Source: Oxalobacter formigenes
GTDB taxonomy: Bacteria > Pseudomonadota > Gammaproteobacteria > Burkholderiales > Burkholderiaceae_D
Strand: one strand, 5' to 3'
Assembly (NCBI RefSeq): GCF_027158485.1
Contig: NZ_JAMKYJ010000013.1
Length of the DNA stretch: 64,000 bases
Positions 9,598 through 18,106 of the stretch are shown here, piece by piece. Under the pieces are notes generated by a model. The model made no database searches. It had not been told where the DNA came from and saw nothing but the letters and a program-made list of their open reading frames with translations. Position 1 is the first letter of the stretch. Each line of letters opens with the position of its first letter. Both the position numbers and the translations under genes were made by a program.

Positions 9598-10293
9598 ATG
9601 AATCTCGATACTTCAGAACTGAACAAATTCAATGCCGTAGCGGATAGCTGGTGGGATCCAAAGGGAAACTTCCGGCCATTGCACGATATGAACCCGGTCC
9701 GGCTCGACTGGATAAAGACGCATGCATCCCTCGAAAACAGGGATGTGCTCGACATTGGCTGCGGCGGTGGAATCCTGTCCGAATCCCTGGCAAAAGAAAA
9801 AGCAATCGTTACCGGAATAGATCTGGCTTCCAATGCGATCGAGACAGCGCGTTCACACAGTATTGAATCAAATCTGTCGATCCGCTATCTCATCAGTTCG
9901 GCAGAAGAGCTTGCCGATATGGAACCTGCGAAATACGATGTCGTTACCTGCATGGAACTGCTGGAACACGTTCCCGATCCATCTTCAATCGTCAAGGCAT
10001 GTTCCCGGCTTGTAAAACCGGGAGGAATGGTTTTCTTTTCAACCCTGAACCGGAACGTCAAATCGTTTTGCCATGCGATAATAGGGGCAGAATATATCCT
10101 GCGTTTATTGCCAAAAGGAACCCATGATTTTCAACGCTTTTTGACTCCTGCAGAGCTTTCACGTTTTGTCCGTTCAGCCAATATGACCGTTTCGGCTATA
10201 ACAGGAATAACGTGCGACTTGCAGGCAAAAAAATTCAATCTCAGTAAAAATACCCAAATCAACTACATGCTCGCCTGTACAAAACAGGTTTGA
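9598..10293 (+). CDS. ubiG: Ubiquinone biosynthesis O-methyltransferase
   Basis: UbiG performs both O-methylations of ubiquinone synthesis using S-adenosylmethionine. The 231-residue protein has the class I methyltransferase motif VLDIGCGGGILSESLA near residue 50 and the post-motifs MELLEHVPDP and LVKPGG. Its start, NLDTSELNKFNAVADSWWDP, is characteristic of the UbiG family. It is followed after seven bases by gph, the usual Burkholderiales pair. Its presence implies that the organism makes ubiquinone even if it lives largely anaerobically. Confidence 0.95.
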   Translation: MNLDTSELNKFNAVADSWWDPKGNFRPLHDMNPVRLDWIKTHASLENRDVLDIGCGGGILSESLAKEKAIVTGIDLASNAIETARSHSIESNLSIRYLISSAEELADMEPAKYDVVTCMELLEHVPDPSSIVKACSRLVKPGGMVFFSTLNRNVKSFCHAIIGAEYILRLLPKGTHDFQRFLTPAELSRFVRSANMTVSAITGITCDLQAKKFNLSKNTQINYMLACTKQV

Positions 10294-10300
10294 TTCTTCC

Positions 10301-10981
10301 ATGATGCCACCTTCCTCACTTTCGAAAAAACCCAAAATCGTTCTGTTCGACCTGGATGGAACACTTGCAGACTCAGCCCCTGATCTTGCAGGCGCAATCA
10401 ACGCCGTCCGGATTGAAAGGGGACTGGCACCCGTTCCTTATGAACAGCTTAGACCGGTAGCCTCGGCTGGAGCACCCGGGCTGATCAAGGCCGCATTCCA
10501 GCTGACACAGCAGGACGCCTTATACGCCACATTGCGCGAACGTTTTCTGTTGTCTTACGCGAATAACATTGCCGTCAAGACAACCCTGTTTGCAGGCATT
10601 CCGGAACTGTTGAAACAATTAAGGAAGACCGGAATTGGCTGGGGTATCGTCACGAACAAAGTCAGCAGCCTGACTCATCCTCTTGTCAAAAAAATCGGTC
10701 TCGACGATGCTGATTGTGTCATTTCAGGCGATACGGCTGCTCGCGCAAAACCCTTTCCTGACCCGCTTTTTGCCGCGGCCGAAGCACTTGATGTCGCTCC
10801 GGGAGATTGCTGGTTTGTCGGAGACGATTTACGCGATATTCAGGCCGGCAAATCAGCCGGAACGGCCACGATTGCGGCCCAGTGGGGATATTGTACCGAT
10901 CCCCAGACATGGAATGCAGATTTTCTCGCCGAAAAACCTTTACACATACTGGATCTGATCAATACACTGCCCGCTGCATGA
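10301..10981 (+). CDS. gph: Phosphoglycolate phosphatase (HAD family)
   Basis: This HAD-superfamily phosphatase of 226 residues has the nucleophile motif FDLDGTLADSAPDLAGAIN near residue 16, a motif II VTNK and the acidic motif IV GDDLRDIQAG. Gph removes phosphate from 2-phosphoglycolate, a product of oxidative DNA repair. Glycolate and glyoxylate are also close to oxalate metabolism, so the enzyme may matter for that here, which is inference. Two adjacent ATGs make the start ambiguous by one residue. A bidirectional terminator separates it from metK. Confidence 0.88.
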   Translation: MMPPSSLSKKPKIVLFDLDGTLADSAPDLAGAINAVRIERGLAPVPYEQLRPVASAGAPGLIKAAFQLTQQDALYATLRERFLLSYANNIAVKTTLFAGIPELLKQLRKTGIGWGIVTNKVSSLTHPLVKKIGLDDADCVISGDTAARAKPFPDPLFAAAEALDVAPGDCWFVGDDLRDIQAGKSAGTATIAAQWGYCTDPQTWNADFLAEKPLHILDLINTLPAA

Positions 10982-11010
10982 AAAGCCATCTGTATTTACA
11001 TAACAAAAAA

Positions 11011-11033
11011 GCCAGCTTGTCGCTGGCTTTTTT
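11011..11033. terminator. Bidirectional terminator between gph and metK
   Basis: GCCAGC (11011-11016) pairs with GCTGGC (11022-11027) around a five-base loop, with an A-tract on the left and a T-tract on the right, so it can stop both converging transcripts. Confidence 0.9.
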
Positions 11034-11048
11034 GTTGATTCAAAACGA

Positions 11049-12212
11049 TTAAAGTCCGGCAGCTTGTCGCAAATCGGCGGCTTTATCCGTTTTTTCCCAG
11101 GTGAATTCCGGTTCATCACGACCGAAGTGTCCGTATGCAGCCGTCTTGACGTAGCGTGGATGCAGCAAGTCAAGCATTTGCACAATGCCCTTCGGACGCA
11201 AATCGAAATGATCGTTGACCAGAGCGGCGATCTTGCTGTCAGCGATAACACCGGTACCTTCGGTATTGATCGTGATATTGATCGGCCTGGCAACACCAAT
11301 AGCATAGCTGACCTGAATCTGGCATTTTTTGGCCAATCCTGCGGCAACGATATTCTTGGCGACATAACGTGCGGCATAGGCTGCCGAACGATCGACCTTG
11401 CTCGGATCTTTACCGGAGAATGCACCACCACCATGCGGGCAGGAACCACCGTAGGTATCGACAATGATTTTACGGCCGGTCAGACCGCAGTCACCCTGTG
11501 GGCCACCGATAACGAAACGGCCGGTCGGATTGACCAGATATTTCGACTCTTTCAGCCATTCGGCAGGCATCACCGGCTTGATGATTTCCTCGATAACCGC
11601 TTCTTCAATCTGCTTGTGTTCAACTTCAGGCGCATGCTGGGTCGACAAGACGATCGTTTCAGCCGCAACCGGTTTTCCATCGACATACCGCAGTGTAACT
11701 TGTGATTTTGCATCCGGGCGCAGCCATGCAATGCGACCGTCCTTGCGCAACTGGGACTGGCGTTCGACCAGCCTGTGAGCGTAATAAATGGCGGCAGGCA
11801 TCAGTTCCGGCGTTTCATCGCAGGCGTAGCCGAACATCAGGCCCTGATCACCGGCACCCTGATCCAGATCGATGCCGCGTCCTTCATCGACGCCCTGGGC
11901 GATATCGGGAGACTGTTTGTCATATCCGACCAGCACGGCACATCCACGGTGGTCGATACCGTAATCGTTATTGTCGTAACCGATACGTTTGATGGTATCG
12001 CGTGCTACGGAAATGTAATCGATATTGGCTGTCGTGGTAATTTCACCGGCCAGAACAACCAGGCCGGTATTACACAAGGTTTCAGCTGCCACACGAGCAT
12101 GAGGATCCTGTTCCAGAATGGCGTCCAGAATGGCATCGGAAATCTGGTCGGCAACTTTATCGGGATGTCCTTCAGAAACCGATTCGGAAGTAAAGAGATA
12201 ATCTTGAGACAT
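11049..12212 (-). CDS. metK: S-adenosylmethionine synthetase
   Basis: MetK condenses methionine and ATP to S-adenosylmethionine, using Mg2+ and K+. The 387-residue protein begins SQDYLFTSESVSEGHPDKVADQ, as the family does. The P-loop-like GGGAFSGKDPSKVDRSAAY is near residue 260 and ACDETPELMP near residue 120. I chose the ATG at 12212 because a GGAG site stands just upstream on the minus strand and the homologous N-terminus begins here; an in-frame start at 12251 would add residues unlike the family. The leader contains paired segments described separately. Confidence 0.97.
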   Translation of the reverse strand: MSQDYLFTSESVSEGHPDKVADQISDAILDAILEQDPHARVAAETLCNTGLVVLAGEITTTANIDYISVARDTIKRIGYDNNDYGIDHRGCAVLVGYDKQSPDIAQGVDEGRGIDLDQGAGDQGLMFGYACDETPELMPAAIYYAHRLVERQSQLRKDGRIAWLRPDAKSQVTLRYVDGKPVAAETIVLSTQHAPEVEHKQIEEAVIEEIIKPVMPAEWLKESKYLVNPTGRFVIGGPQGDCGLTGRKIIVDTYGGSCPHGGGAFSGKDPSKVDRSAAYAARYVAKNIVAAGLAKKCQIQVSYAIGVARPINITINTEGTGVIADSKIAALVNDHFDLRPKGIVQMLDLLHPRYVKTAAYGHFGRDEPEFTWEKTDKAADLRQAAGL

Positions 12213-12330
12213 AGAAACTCCAAAAAAGGGCCAAATTGCGATCGCAGTCAATTTTGAAGTCTGCGACGCTTTAGCGACATTTATAAACCGCTTCGCAAGT
12301 TGTCGGTTAACTCAGCGGCATCGTTATTCT
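12213..12330 (-). promoter_or_regulatory. metK promoter and potentially structured leader
   Basis: On the minus strand a -35 TTGTCA (12348-12353) and -10 TAGAAT (12326-12331) are 16 bases apart, so the transcript should start near 12320. The leader of about 105 bases can form a nested hairpin: CCGCT (12314-12318) with AGCGG (12288-12292), enclosing AGTT with AACT. A second hairpin pairs 12261-12267 with 12241-12247 (six Watson-Crick pairs plus one G-U) around a 13-base loop. A GGAG ribosome binding site follows. The pairing is visible in the sequence; a regulatory role is inference. Confidence 0.5.
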
Positions 12331-12331
12331 A

Positions 12332-12610
12332 CGCCGAATTGGTTCGTTGACAAGCTCATGTTCTTCGGGAAAATTAAAAATTGAACCCGACAGATTCACC
12401 TTTTTTCACATTTCATATGAATGTTTCCTGATTTCTTCAATATAAATCAGGGCAATATCACCAAATACAAAACTCTAAATATGAAACTCTTTCTGCAAAT
12501 TTGATATCATCTTCTTTTTGCCATTCACACAATTTGCAATCGATTTCAGACAGAACAAGTACTTCACTTATGTTTACTTTGACAAAAGCCTCAACCAGAC
12601 AGGATAAAGC
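12332..12610. other. Divergent intergenic region between metK and the lauroyl transferase gene
   Basis: The region is AT-rich and without a supported gene. It holds the metK -35 element and an 8-bp perfect inverted repeat (CCTGATTT at 12427-12434 with AAATCAGG at 12444-12451, nine-base spacer). An AGGATAAAG site directly precedes the plus-strand ATG at 12611. I see no strong promoter for the plus-strand gene. Confidence 0.4.
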
Positions 12611-13489
12611 ATGAGGCTGTTCATTTTCATTTTATGGTTGCTCCACTGGCTCCCGTTGCCTGTATTGGGCCGTTTGGGCAAGCTGATGGGTACGATCTCT
12701 TTTTATGCGTTGCCCCGGCGCCGGAAAATCACACTGGCCAACCTGAACCTCTGTTTTCCGGATATGTCTGAAACCGAACGTTATAAAATCGCCAAACAAC
12801 ATTTCCAGAATTATGGCCGCAGCATTCTGGAACGAAGCATCCTCTGGTGGGCTTCTGTCGAAAGAGTCAAAAAGCTCATTGTCGTCGATCCTGTCTTTCC
12901 GATGGATGAAGTCAAAGCGGGTCCGGTCATCTTTTTATGTCCTCATTTCGTCTGCCTTGAAATGGCCGGTGTCGTCATTACCATGAACACGCCGGGATGT
13001 TCCATTTATATGAAACAGTCCAACCCGGTATTCGACGATCTTTTGCGCCGCGGAAGAATGCGTTTTAACGACGACATCATTCTTCTCTCCCGGGATGCAG
13101 GCATCAAGCCGATCGTTCGCGCGCTTCATAAAAACATTCCGTTCATGATGCTGCCGGATCTGGATTTCGGCACAAAAGATGCCGCATTCGTTCCTTTCTT
13201 CGGTGAACCGGCCGCCACCCTGCTGGCTCCGGCAAGACTTGCCGCCGTCACCAACGCGAAAGTCATTCCTATGATCACCACTTTCCTGCCCGGCTACAAG
13301 GGATGGAAAGTCACGATCTATCCTCCTTTCGAAAACTTTCCGGGAAAAGATATGATCGAGGCAACCAGACGGGTCAATGAATTCATCGAACAGAGGATTA
13401 TTGAAACACCTGCCGAATATCTGTGGACGCACCGTCGTTTCAAAACACGTCCGGAAGGTCGTCCCATGATTTATGAGGATAACGACTAG
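12611..13489 (+). CDS. LpxL/HtrB-family lipid A acyltransferase
   Basis: This inner-membrane acyltransferase adds a secondary acyl chain to the lipid A precursor. The 292-residue product begins with a hydrophobic anchor (about residues 1-30). It has the HX4E catalytic motif HFVCLE near residue 117, a PDLDFG motif near residue 193 and a C-terminal WTHRRFKTRPEG signature typical of LpxL and LpxM. Two such genes often stand in tandem at this Burkholderiales locus; only one is present here, so whether it acts as LpxL or LpxM cannot be settled from sequence. dapF follows 44 bases downstream. Confidence 0.88.
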   Translation: MRLFIFILWLLHWLPLPVLGRLGKLMGTISFYALPRRRKITLANLNLCFPDMSETERYKIAKQHFQNYGRSILERSILWWASVERVKKLIVVDPVFPMDEVKAGPVIFLCPHFVCLEMAGVVITMNTPGCSIYMKQSNPVFDDLLRRGRMRFNDDIILLSRDAGIKPIVRALHKNIPFMMLPDLDFGTKDAAFVPFFGEPAATLLAPARLAAVTNAKVIPMITTFLPGYKGWKVTIYPPFENFPGKDMIEATRRVNEFIEQRIIETPAEYLWTHRRFKTRPEGRPMIYEDND

Positions 13490-13533
13490 GTTTTGGCCTT
13501 ATATTTTCACTCGGGTTTATCTGCGTTCAACAT

Positions 13534-14397
13534 ATGAAACTGAAATTCACAAAAATGCATGGTGCAGGAAACGATTTCATCGTTTTGAATGCCATTGATC
13601 AAGTCATCAATCTGACCCGGGAGCAATATCGTTTTCTGGCCGACAGACGCTACGGCATTGGTGCCGATCAAATTCTGCTCGTCGAGAAGCCTGATAATCC
13701 GGAAGTCGATTTCAAATACCGCATTTTCAATTCCGATGGCGGTGAAGTCGAACAGTGCGGAAACGGCGCACGGGCATTTGCAAAGTTCGTGACTGAATCC
13801 GGTTTGAGCCGGCAAAACCCGATCAAAGTCGAAACCAGAGTCGGCATTATTGAATTGCATCTGGAAAAAGATGGCAGTGTCACCGTCGATATGGGAAATC
13901 CTGTTTTCGAAACGTCCAGAATTCCTTTTCTGACAAAGGGACTGACCAGCGATGAAATCGGTTCAGACACTATCTGGAATTTGATTCTGGATACAGGAGG
14001 CATCAAAAAATCCATACCGATATCGGTTGTTTCCATGGGTAATCCTCATGCGGTTCAGATCGTCGACGATGTCAATCGTGCTGCTGTTGCCGAAGAAGGT
14101 CCCCTGATAGAAAATCATGAACGTTTTCCGGAACGCGTCAATGCCGGTTTTATGGAAATTCAGGACAGGCATTCCATAAAACTGCGTGTATACGAAAGAG
14201 GTGCTGCAGAAACGCTGGCATGTGGAACGGGAGCCTGTGCGGCAGTCGTTTCCGGAATTCGAAGAAAACTGCTGGACTCGCCTGTGACCGTCAAGGCACG
14301 CGGGGGAGAATTGAAAATTGCCTGGGAGGGTGAAGGACATAATGTCATAATGTCCGGACCGGCAATTATCGTTTTTAATGGCGAAATCAACTTGTGA
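13534..14397 (+). CDS. dapF: Diaminopimelate epimerase
   Basis: DapF converts LL- to meso-diaminopimelate for lysine and peptidoglycan synthesis. The 287-residue protein starts with KFTKMHGAGNDFIVL. The two catalytic cysteines lie in EQCGNGARAFAKF (near residue 73) and ETLACGTGACAAVV (near residue 230), so the active site is intact. It lies downstream of the lipid A acyltransferase gene and six bases before ppk2, suggesting one transcript devoted mainly to envelope building. Confidence 0.97.
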   Translation: MKLKFTKMHGAGNDFIVLNAIDQVINLTREQYRFLADRRYGIGADQILLVEKPDNPEVDFKYRIFNSDGGEVEQCGNGARAFAKFVTESGLSRQNPIKVETRVGIIELHLEKDGSVTVDMGNPVFETSRIPFLTKGLTSDEIGSDTIWNLILDTGGIKKSIPISVVSMGNPHAVQIVDDVNRAAVAEEGPLIENHERFPERVNAGFMEIQDRHSIKLRVYERGAAETLACGTGACAAVVSGIRRKLLDSPVTVKARGGELKIAWEGEGHNVIMSGPAIIVFNGEINL

Positions 14398-14403
14398 GGC
14401 AAA

Positions 14404-15270
14404 ATGAATATTGATACTGAACTTTTCCGTGTTCTGGACGATGCGGAACTCGATCTGAAAGACACTCCTACCGTTATCAAACCGTTTTATCGTTCCAAAA
14501 AGGATTATCGCAACATACTGGACGAAGATACGATTGAATTGCGTGACCAGCAAAGTGTCTTGAATGCTTCAGGACAATACTCGCTTCTTATCATTTTTCA
14601 GGCTATGGATGCTGCCGGCAAAGATGGCGCGATCAAACACGTCATGTCCGGTGTCAATCCGCAAGGATGTCACGTTCACAGTTTCAAGGCGCCAACCGAA
14701 GCGGAACTCAAACACGATTTTTTATGGCGGTGTGTCCAGCAATTGCCTGAACGGGGAGAGATCGGAATTTTCAACCGTTCGTACTATGAAGACGTACTGG
14801 TTGTTCGTGTTCATCCTGAAATTCTGGCAAAACAGAAACTTCCTGACATGAAACCGGGAGAGGATTTATGGGAGCAACGCTATGAATCCATCCGCAATCT
14901 TGAAAAACATCTCCACAGGAATGGCACCAGAATCATCAAGTTTTATCTGCACCTCTCCAAAGACGAACAACGCAAACGCCTGCTGGAACGCATCGATATC
15001 CCCGATAAAAACTGGAAACTCAGCCTTGGCGATTTCACGGAAAGAAAATACTGGGACAAATACATGGATGCATTTGAAAAATGCCTGTCTGCAACCTCAA
15101 CAGAGGAATGTCCCTGGTACATCGTCCCGGCTGATGACAAAAACAATGCCCGTCTTATCATCTCTTCGGTTATTCTGAAAACGATCAAGGACCTGAAGCT
15201 TTCCTATCCCCATGCTACCAAGAAGCATTATCACCAATTGGAAGAACTCCGTAAAAAACTGGAAGAATGA
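14404..15270 (+). CDS. Polyphosphate kinase 2 family protein
   Basis: PPK2 enzymes transfer phosphate between polyphosphate and nucleotides. The 288-residue single-domain product has the Walker A-like FQAMDAAGKDGAIKHVMSG near residue 60, PQGCHVHSFKAP, the Walker B-like region FNRSYYEDVLVVRVH and a lid-type arginine region (EQRKRLLERI). The short single-domain form with SFKAPTEAELKHDFLWR resembles the class that phosphorylates AMP and ADP (class III), though the substrate cannot be proved from sequence. A terminator follows. It would make nucleotides from stored polyphosphate. Confidence 0.85.
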   Translation: MNIDTELFRVLDDAELDLKDTPTVIKPFYRSKKDYRNILDEDTIELRDQQSVLNASGQYSLLIIFQAMDAAGKDGAIKHVMSGVNPQGCHVHSFKAPTEAELKHDFLWRCVQQLPERGEIGIFNRSYYEDVLVVRVHPEILAKQKLPDMKPGEDLWEQRYESIRNLEKHLHRNGTRIIKFYLHLSKDEQRKRLLERIDIPDKNWKLSLGDFTERKYWDKYMDAFEKCLSATSTEECPWYIVPADDKNNARLIISSVILKTIKDLKLSYPHATKKHYHQLEELRKKLEE

Positions 15271-15326
15271 TCTTTTTCCGGATTTGAAAACACATTTCGC
15301 CGTGAATGGCTGAATTTCTTTCTGAC

Positions 15327-15360
15327 AAAGGCCAAATTGATTCAACAATTTGGCCTTTTT
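15327..15360 (+). terminator. Intrinsic terminator after ppk2
   Basis: GGCCAAATTG (from 15330) pairs with CAATTTGGCC (from 15345) around a short loop, extended by A and T tracts on either side. Confidence 0.88.
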
Positions 15361-15795
15361 TATAAATTCCTTCCAAAAATCAGGAATATCCGGCAAAAAA
15401 ATATTGCCTGAAATCATTTTTTTAAATAATTGAGAATAATTTTTATTATCATTCTCAATTAAAAACAGCTCTTCAGGAAAATTCTCAATTTTTTTCCCTC
15501 ATCAATCTGATTCATCGCAAGTAACGGTTTTTAATAAGTTTTTTATTGCCGAATCTTAATTTCACGCCGCGCAAAACCGTTTAAATTCACAAAAAACCAT
15601 TGTCAAAAAGTTATCAAAAGTGCCTCTGAAAAAGTTTGGCGCGTTCTGCAGGATTTTAAAAGTCGTGTTTTAATATGAAAAACGCGACGAACACAACGGT
15701 TGTTCATCACACGGATTTCAAAGTATCCGGCAGGTTGAAAATCCTGAAGATTTTCAAAACCGGTCGGGCCATTATTTTTATTTAAGGAGAAACAC
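15361..15795 (+). promoter_or_regulatory. ahpC upstream region with Fur-like operator
   Basis: This AT-rich stretch carries a perfect 10-bp inverted repeat, AATTGAGAAT (15428-15437) and ATTCTCAATT (15451-15460). Its core resembles the Fur box family (TTATTATCATTCTC). A third ATTCTCAATT copy follows at 15481-15490. A leader hairpin (TTGAAAATC 15735-15743 with GATTTTCAA 15749-15757) stands about 25 bases before an AAGGAGAA ribosome binding site. No gene longer than a few tens of codons is supported here. Regulation by iron or peroxide is inferred. Confidence 0.65.
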
Positions 15796-16362
15796 ATGTC
15801 ATCTTTGATCAATACCGAAATCATCCCTTTCAAGGCACAGGCTTATCACAACGGCCAGTTCGTCAAGGTTACCGATGCAGACCTCAAAGGAAAATGGTCT
15901 GTCGTATTCTTCTATCCAGCCGACTTTTCTTTCGTCTGTCCTACCGAACTGGGCGATCTGGCTGATCATTACGAAGAATTCAAGAAACTGGGCGTGGAAA
16001 TCTACTCCGTCTCGACCGACACCCATTTCGTGCACAAGGGCTGGCATGATGCATCCGATACCATCAAGAAAATCCAGTTCCCGATGGTTGGCGATCCAAG
16101 CGGCCAGATCAGTCGTAACTTCAATGTCCTGATCGACGACGACGGTGTTGCCTTGCGTGGTACCTTCGTTATCAATCCTGAAGGTGTAATCAAACTGTGC
16201 GAAATCCACGATCTGGGTATCGGCCGTTCGGCAACCGAACTGCTCCGCAAGGTTCAGGCCGCCCAATACGTTGCGACCCACAAAGGTCAGGTATGCCCTG
16301 CTTCCTGGCAGCCAGGTGCTGAAACCCTGGCCCCATCCCTGGATCTGGTCGGCAAGATCTAA
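15796..16362 (+). CDS. ahpC: Alkyl hydroperoxide reductase subunit C (2-Cys peroxiredoxin)
   Basis: AhpC reduces hydrogen peroxide and organic peroxides and is recycled by AhpF. The 188-residue protein has the peroxidatic cysteine in DFSFVCPTELGD near residue 47 and the resolving cysteine in QVCPASWQPG near residue 166, the AhpC/Prx1 arrangement. The ATG at 15796 follows a strong AAGGAGAA site. It stands alone after a long regulatory region and 101 bases before ahpF. In an anaerobe this would be the main peroxide defence; no catalase gene is seen nearby. Confidence 0.97.
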   Translation: MSSLINTEIIPFKAQAYHNGQFVKVTDADLKGKWSVVFFYPADFSFVCPTELGDLADHYEEFKKLGVEIYSVSTDTHFVHKGWHDASDTIKKIQFPMVGDPSGQISRNFNVLIDDDGVALRGTFVINPEGVIKLCEIHDLGIGRSATELLRKVQAAQYVATHKGQVCPASWQPGAETLAPSLDLVGKI

Positions 16363-16463
16363 GTATCTCTCCTGTCTCCGGTTCAGACATTTTGTCTGTC
16401 CGGAGATAACCCACAATAATAAAAATCGTTTAAAACGCCTATTCCAACCGGAGCAGATAAAGC

Positions 16464-18011
16464 ATGCTGGACAATCAAGTCAAAGAACAATTAAAAAACT
16501 ATCTCGCCAAACTGGTCAATCCGATTGAGATAGTCGCCTCGATTAACGATACCGAAAAATCCAGGGAAATGACCGCTCTGTTGCAGGACATCGCGGAGCT
16601 TTCCACCAAAATCACCCTTATCGAAAAAGCCGACGACGACAGGAGATCACCTTCTTTCTCCATCAATCGTCCTGACGGCGGCGTCAATCTTCGCTTTGCC
16701 GGTATTCCGATGGGTCACGAATTCACGTCTTTAGTTCTCGCATTGCTGCAGGTTGGCGGTTATCCGCCCAAAGTCGAACCGGACGTTATCGAACAAATCA
16801 AAAATCTGGACGGAAAGTACGAATTCGAAACGTACATTTCCCTGAGCTGCCAGAACTGTCCTGAAGTCGTTCAGGCATTGAACCTGATGGCTGTGCTTAA
16901 CCCCAATATTTCGCACGTCATGATCGACGGCTCCATCTATCAGGATGAAGTCAATGAACGTCATATCATGGCCGTACCCAGTATTTATATGAACGGTCAG
17001 GAATTCGGTCAGGGCCGGATGAACATCAAGGAAATTCTGGCCAAGGTCGATACCGGCAGTTCCAGACGCGAAGCTGAAAAAATATCGGCCAAAGAACCTT
17101 TCGACGTTCTCGTCATCGGCGGTGGCTCCGCCGCAGCGACGTCGGCCATTTATGCCGCCAGAAAAGGTATCCGTACCGGACTGGTCACTGAAAATTTCGG
17201 CGGACAGATTCTGAATACGACCGATATCGAAAATGTCATTGCCATCAAGAAAATCGAAGGCACCCATCTGGCTGCCGTATTTGAAGACAATATCCGCAAT
17301 CACGACATTGACGTGATGATGCCTCAACTGGCCGTCAACCTGATTCCCGGCGAGCTGATTGAAGTACAGCTGGCTAGCGGTGCATCCGTCAAAAGCAAAA
17401 CCGTCATTCTGGCAACTGGTGCAAACTGGAGAAAAATGGATGTTCCGGGAGAAGAACAGTATATCGGGCGCGGGGTAGCGTTCTGCCCTCACTGCGACGG
17501 CCCGCTTTACAAAAACAAGCGTATTGCCGTTATCGGAGGCGGTAACTCCGCTGTCGAAGCCGCCATCGATCTGGCCGGTATTGCCGAACATGTCAGCGTT
17601 CTCGTTCGCAATACGACACTGACGGCCGACACCGTTTTGCAAAACAAGCTGTTCACACTGAAAAACGTGACTTTGATCACGCAGGCCCTGACTTCCGAAG
17701 TGAAAGGAAACGGCCAGAAAGTAACCGGACTGGTCTATGAAGACATGGCTACTGTTTCGAAACGGACTCTCGACGTGGAAGGAATTTTCGTCCAGATCGG
17801 GCAGGTTCCGACAACCGAATGGCTGAAGAAAACACCCGTCAAACTCAATGAGAAAAACGAAATCGATGTCGATGCTTATAACAGGACAAACGTTCCCGGC
17901 ATTTTTGCGGCAGGTGACGTCAGCTCGTCTCCCTACAAACAGATTGTCATTGCGATGGGCGATGGCGCCAAGGCAGCTCTCTCCGCATTCGATTATCTGA
18001 TTCGCAATTAA
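16464..18011 (+). CDS. ahpF: Alkyl hydroperoxide reductase subunit F
   Basis: AhpF is the NADH-dependent disulfide reductase that reduces AhpC. The 515-residue protein has tandem thioredoxin-like folds at residues 1-200, with redox motif SCQNCPEV near residue 130. A FAD domain follows (VIGGGSAAATSAIYAARKG near residue 217), then the CPHCDGPL redox pair near residue 343, an NAD-binding motif VIGGGNSAVEAA and the closing GIFAAGDVSSSPYKQ FAD motif. All parts match full-length AhpF rather than plain thioredoxin reductase. A strong terminator follows. Confidence 0.97.
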   Translation: MLDNQVKEQLKNYLAKLVNPIEIVASINDTEKSREMTALLQDIAELSTKITLIEKADDDRRSPSFSINRPDGGVNLRFAGIPMGHEFTSLVLALLQVGGYPPKVEPDVIEQIKNLDGKYEFETYISLSCQNCPEVVQALNLMAVLNPNISHVMIDGSIYQDEVNERHIMAVPSIYMNGQEFGQGRMNIKEILAKVDTGSSRREAEKISAKEPFDVLVIGGGSAAATSAIYAARKGIRTGLVTENFGGQILNTTDIENVIAIKKIEGTHLAAVFEDNIRNHDIDVMMPQLAVNLIPGELIEVQLASGASVKSKTVILATGANWRKMDVPGEEQYIGRGVAFCPHCDGPLYKNKRIAVIGGGNSAVEAAIDLAGIAEHVSVLVRNTTLTADTVLQNKLFTLKNVTLITQALTSEVKGNGQKVTGLVYEDMATVSKRTLDVEGIFVQIGQVPTTEWLKKTPVKLNEKNEIDVDAYNRTNVPGIFAAGDVSSSPYKQIVIAMGDGAKAALSAFDYLIRN

Positions 18012-18030
18012 GCGGCAATTTATAAAAAAA

Positions 18031-18059
18031 CGGGACCGCATCAGCCGGTCCCGTTTTTT
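18031..18059 (+). terminator. Intrinsic terminator after ahpF
   Basis: CGGGACCG (18031-18038) pairs with CGGTCCCG (18046-18053), followed by six T residues. Confidence 0.93.
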
Positions 18060-18106
18060 ATTTGGGATAAAATAAATGATTCCTTTATAAATTGCACGAA
18101 TTTCAT

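Noticed and set aside
16731..18041. Minus-strand open frame of 436 codons antisense to ahpF
   Set aside because: The ahpF frame contains all redox and dinucleotide motifs; the antisense frame has none.
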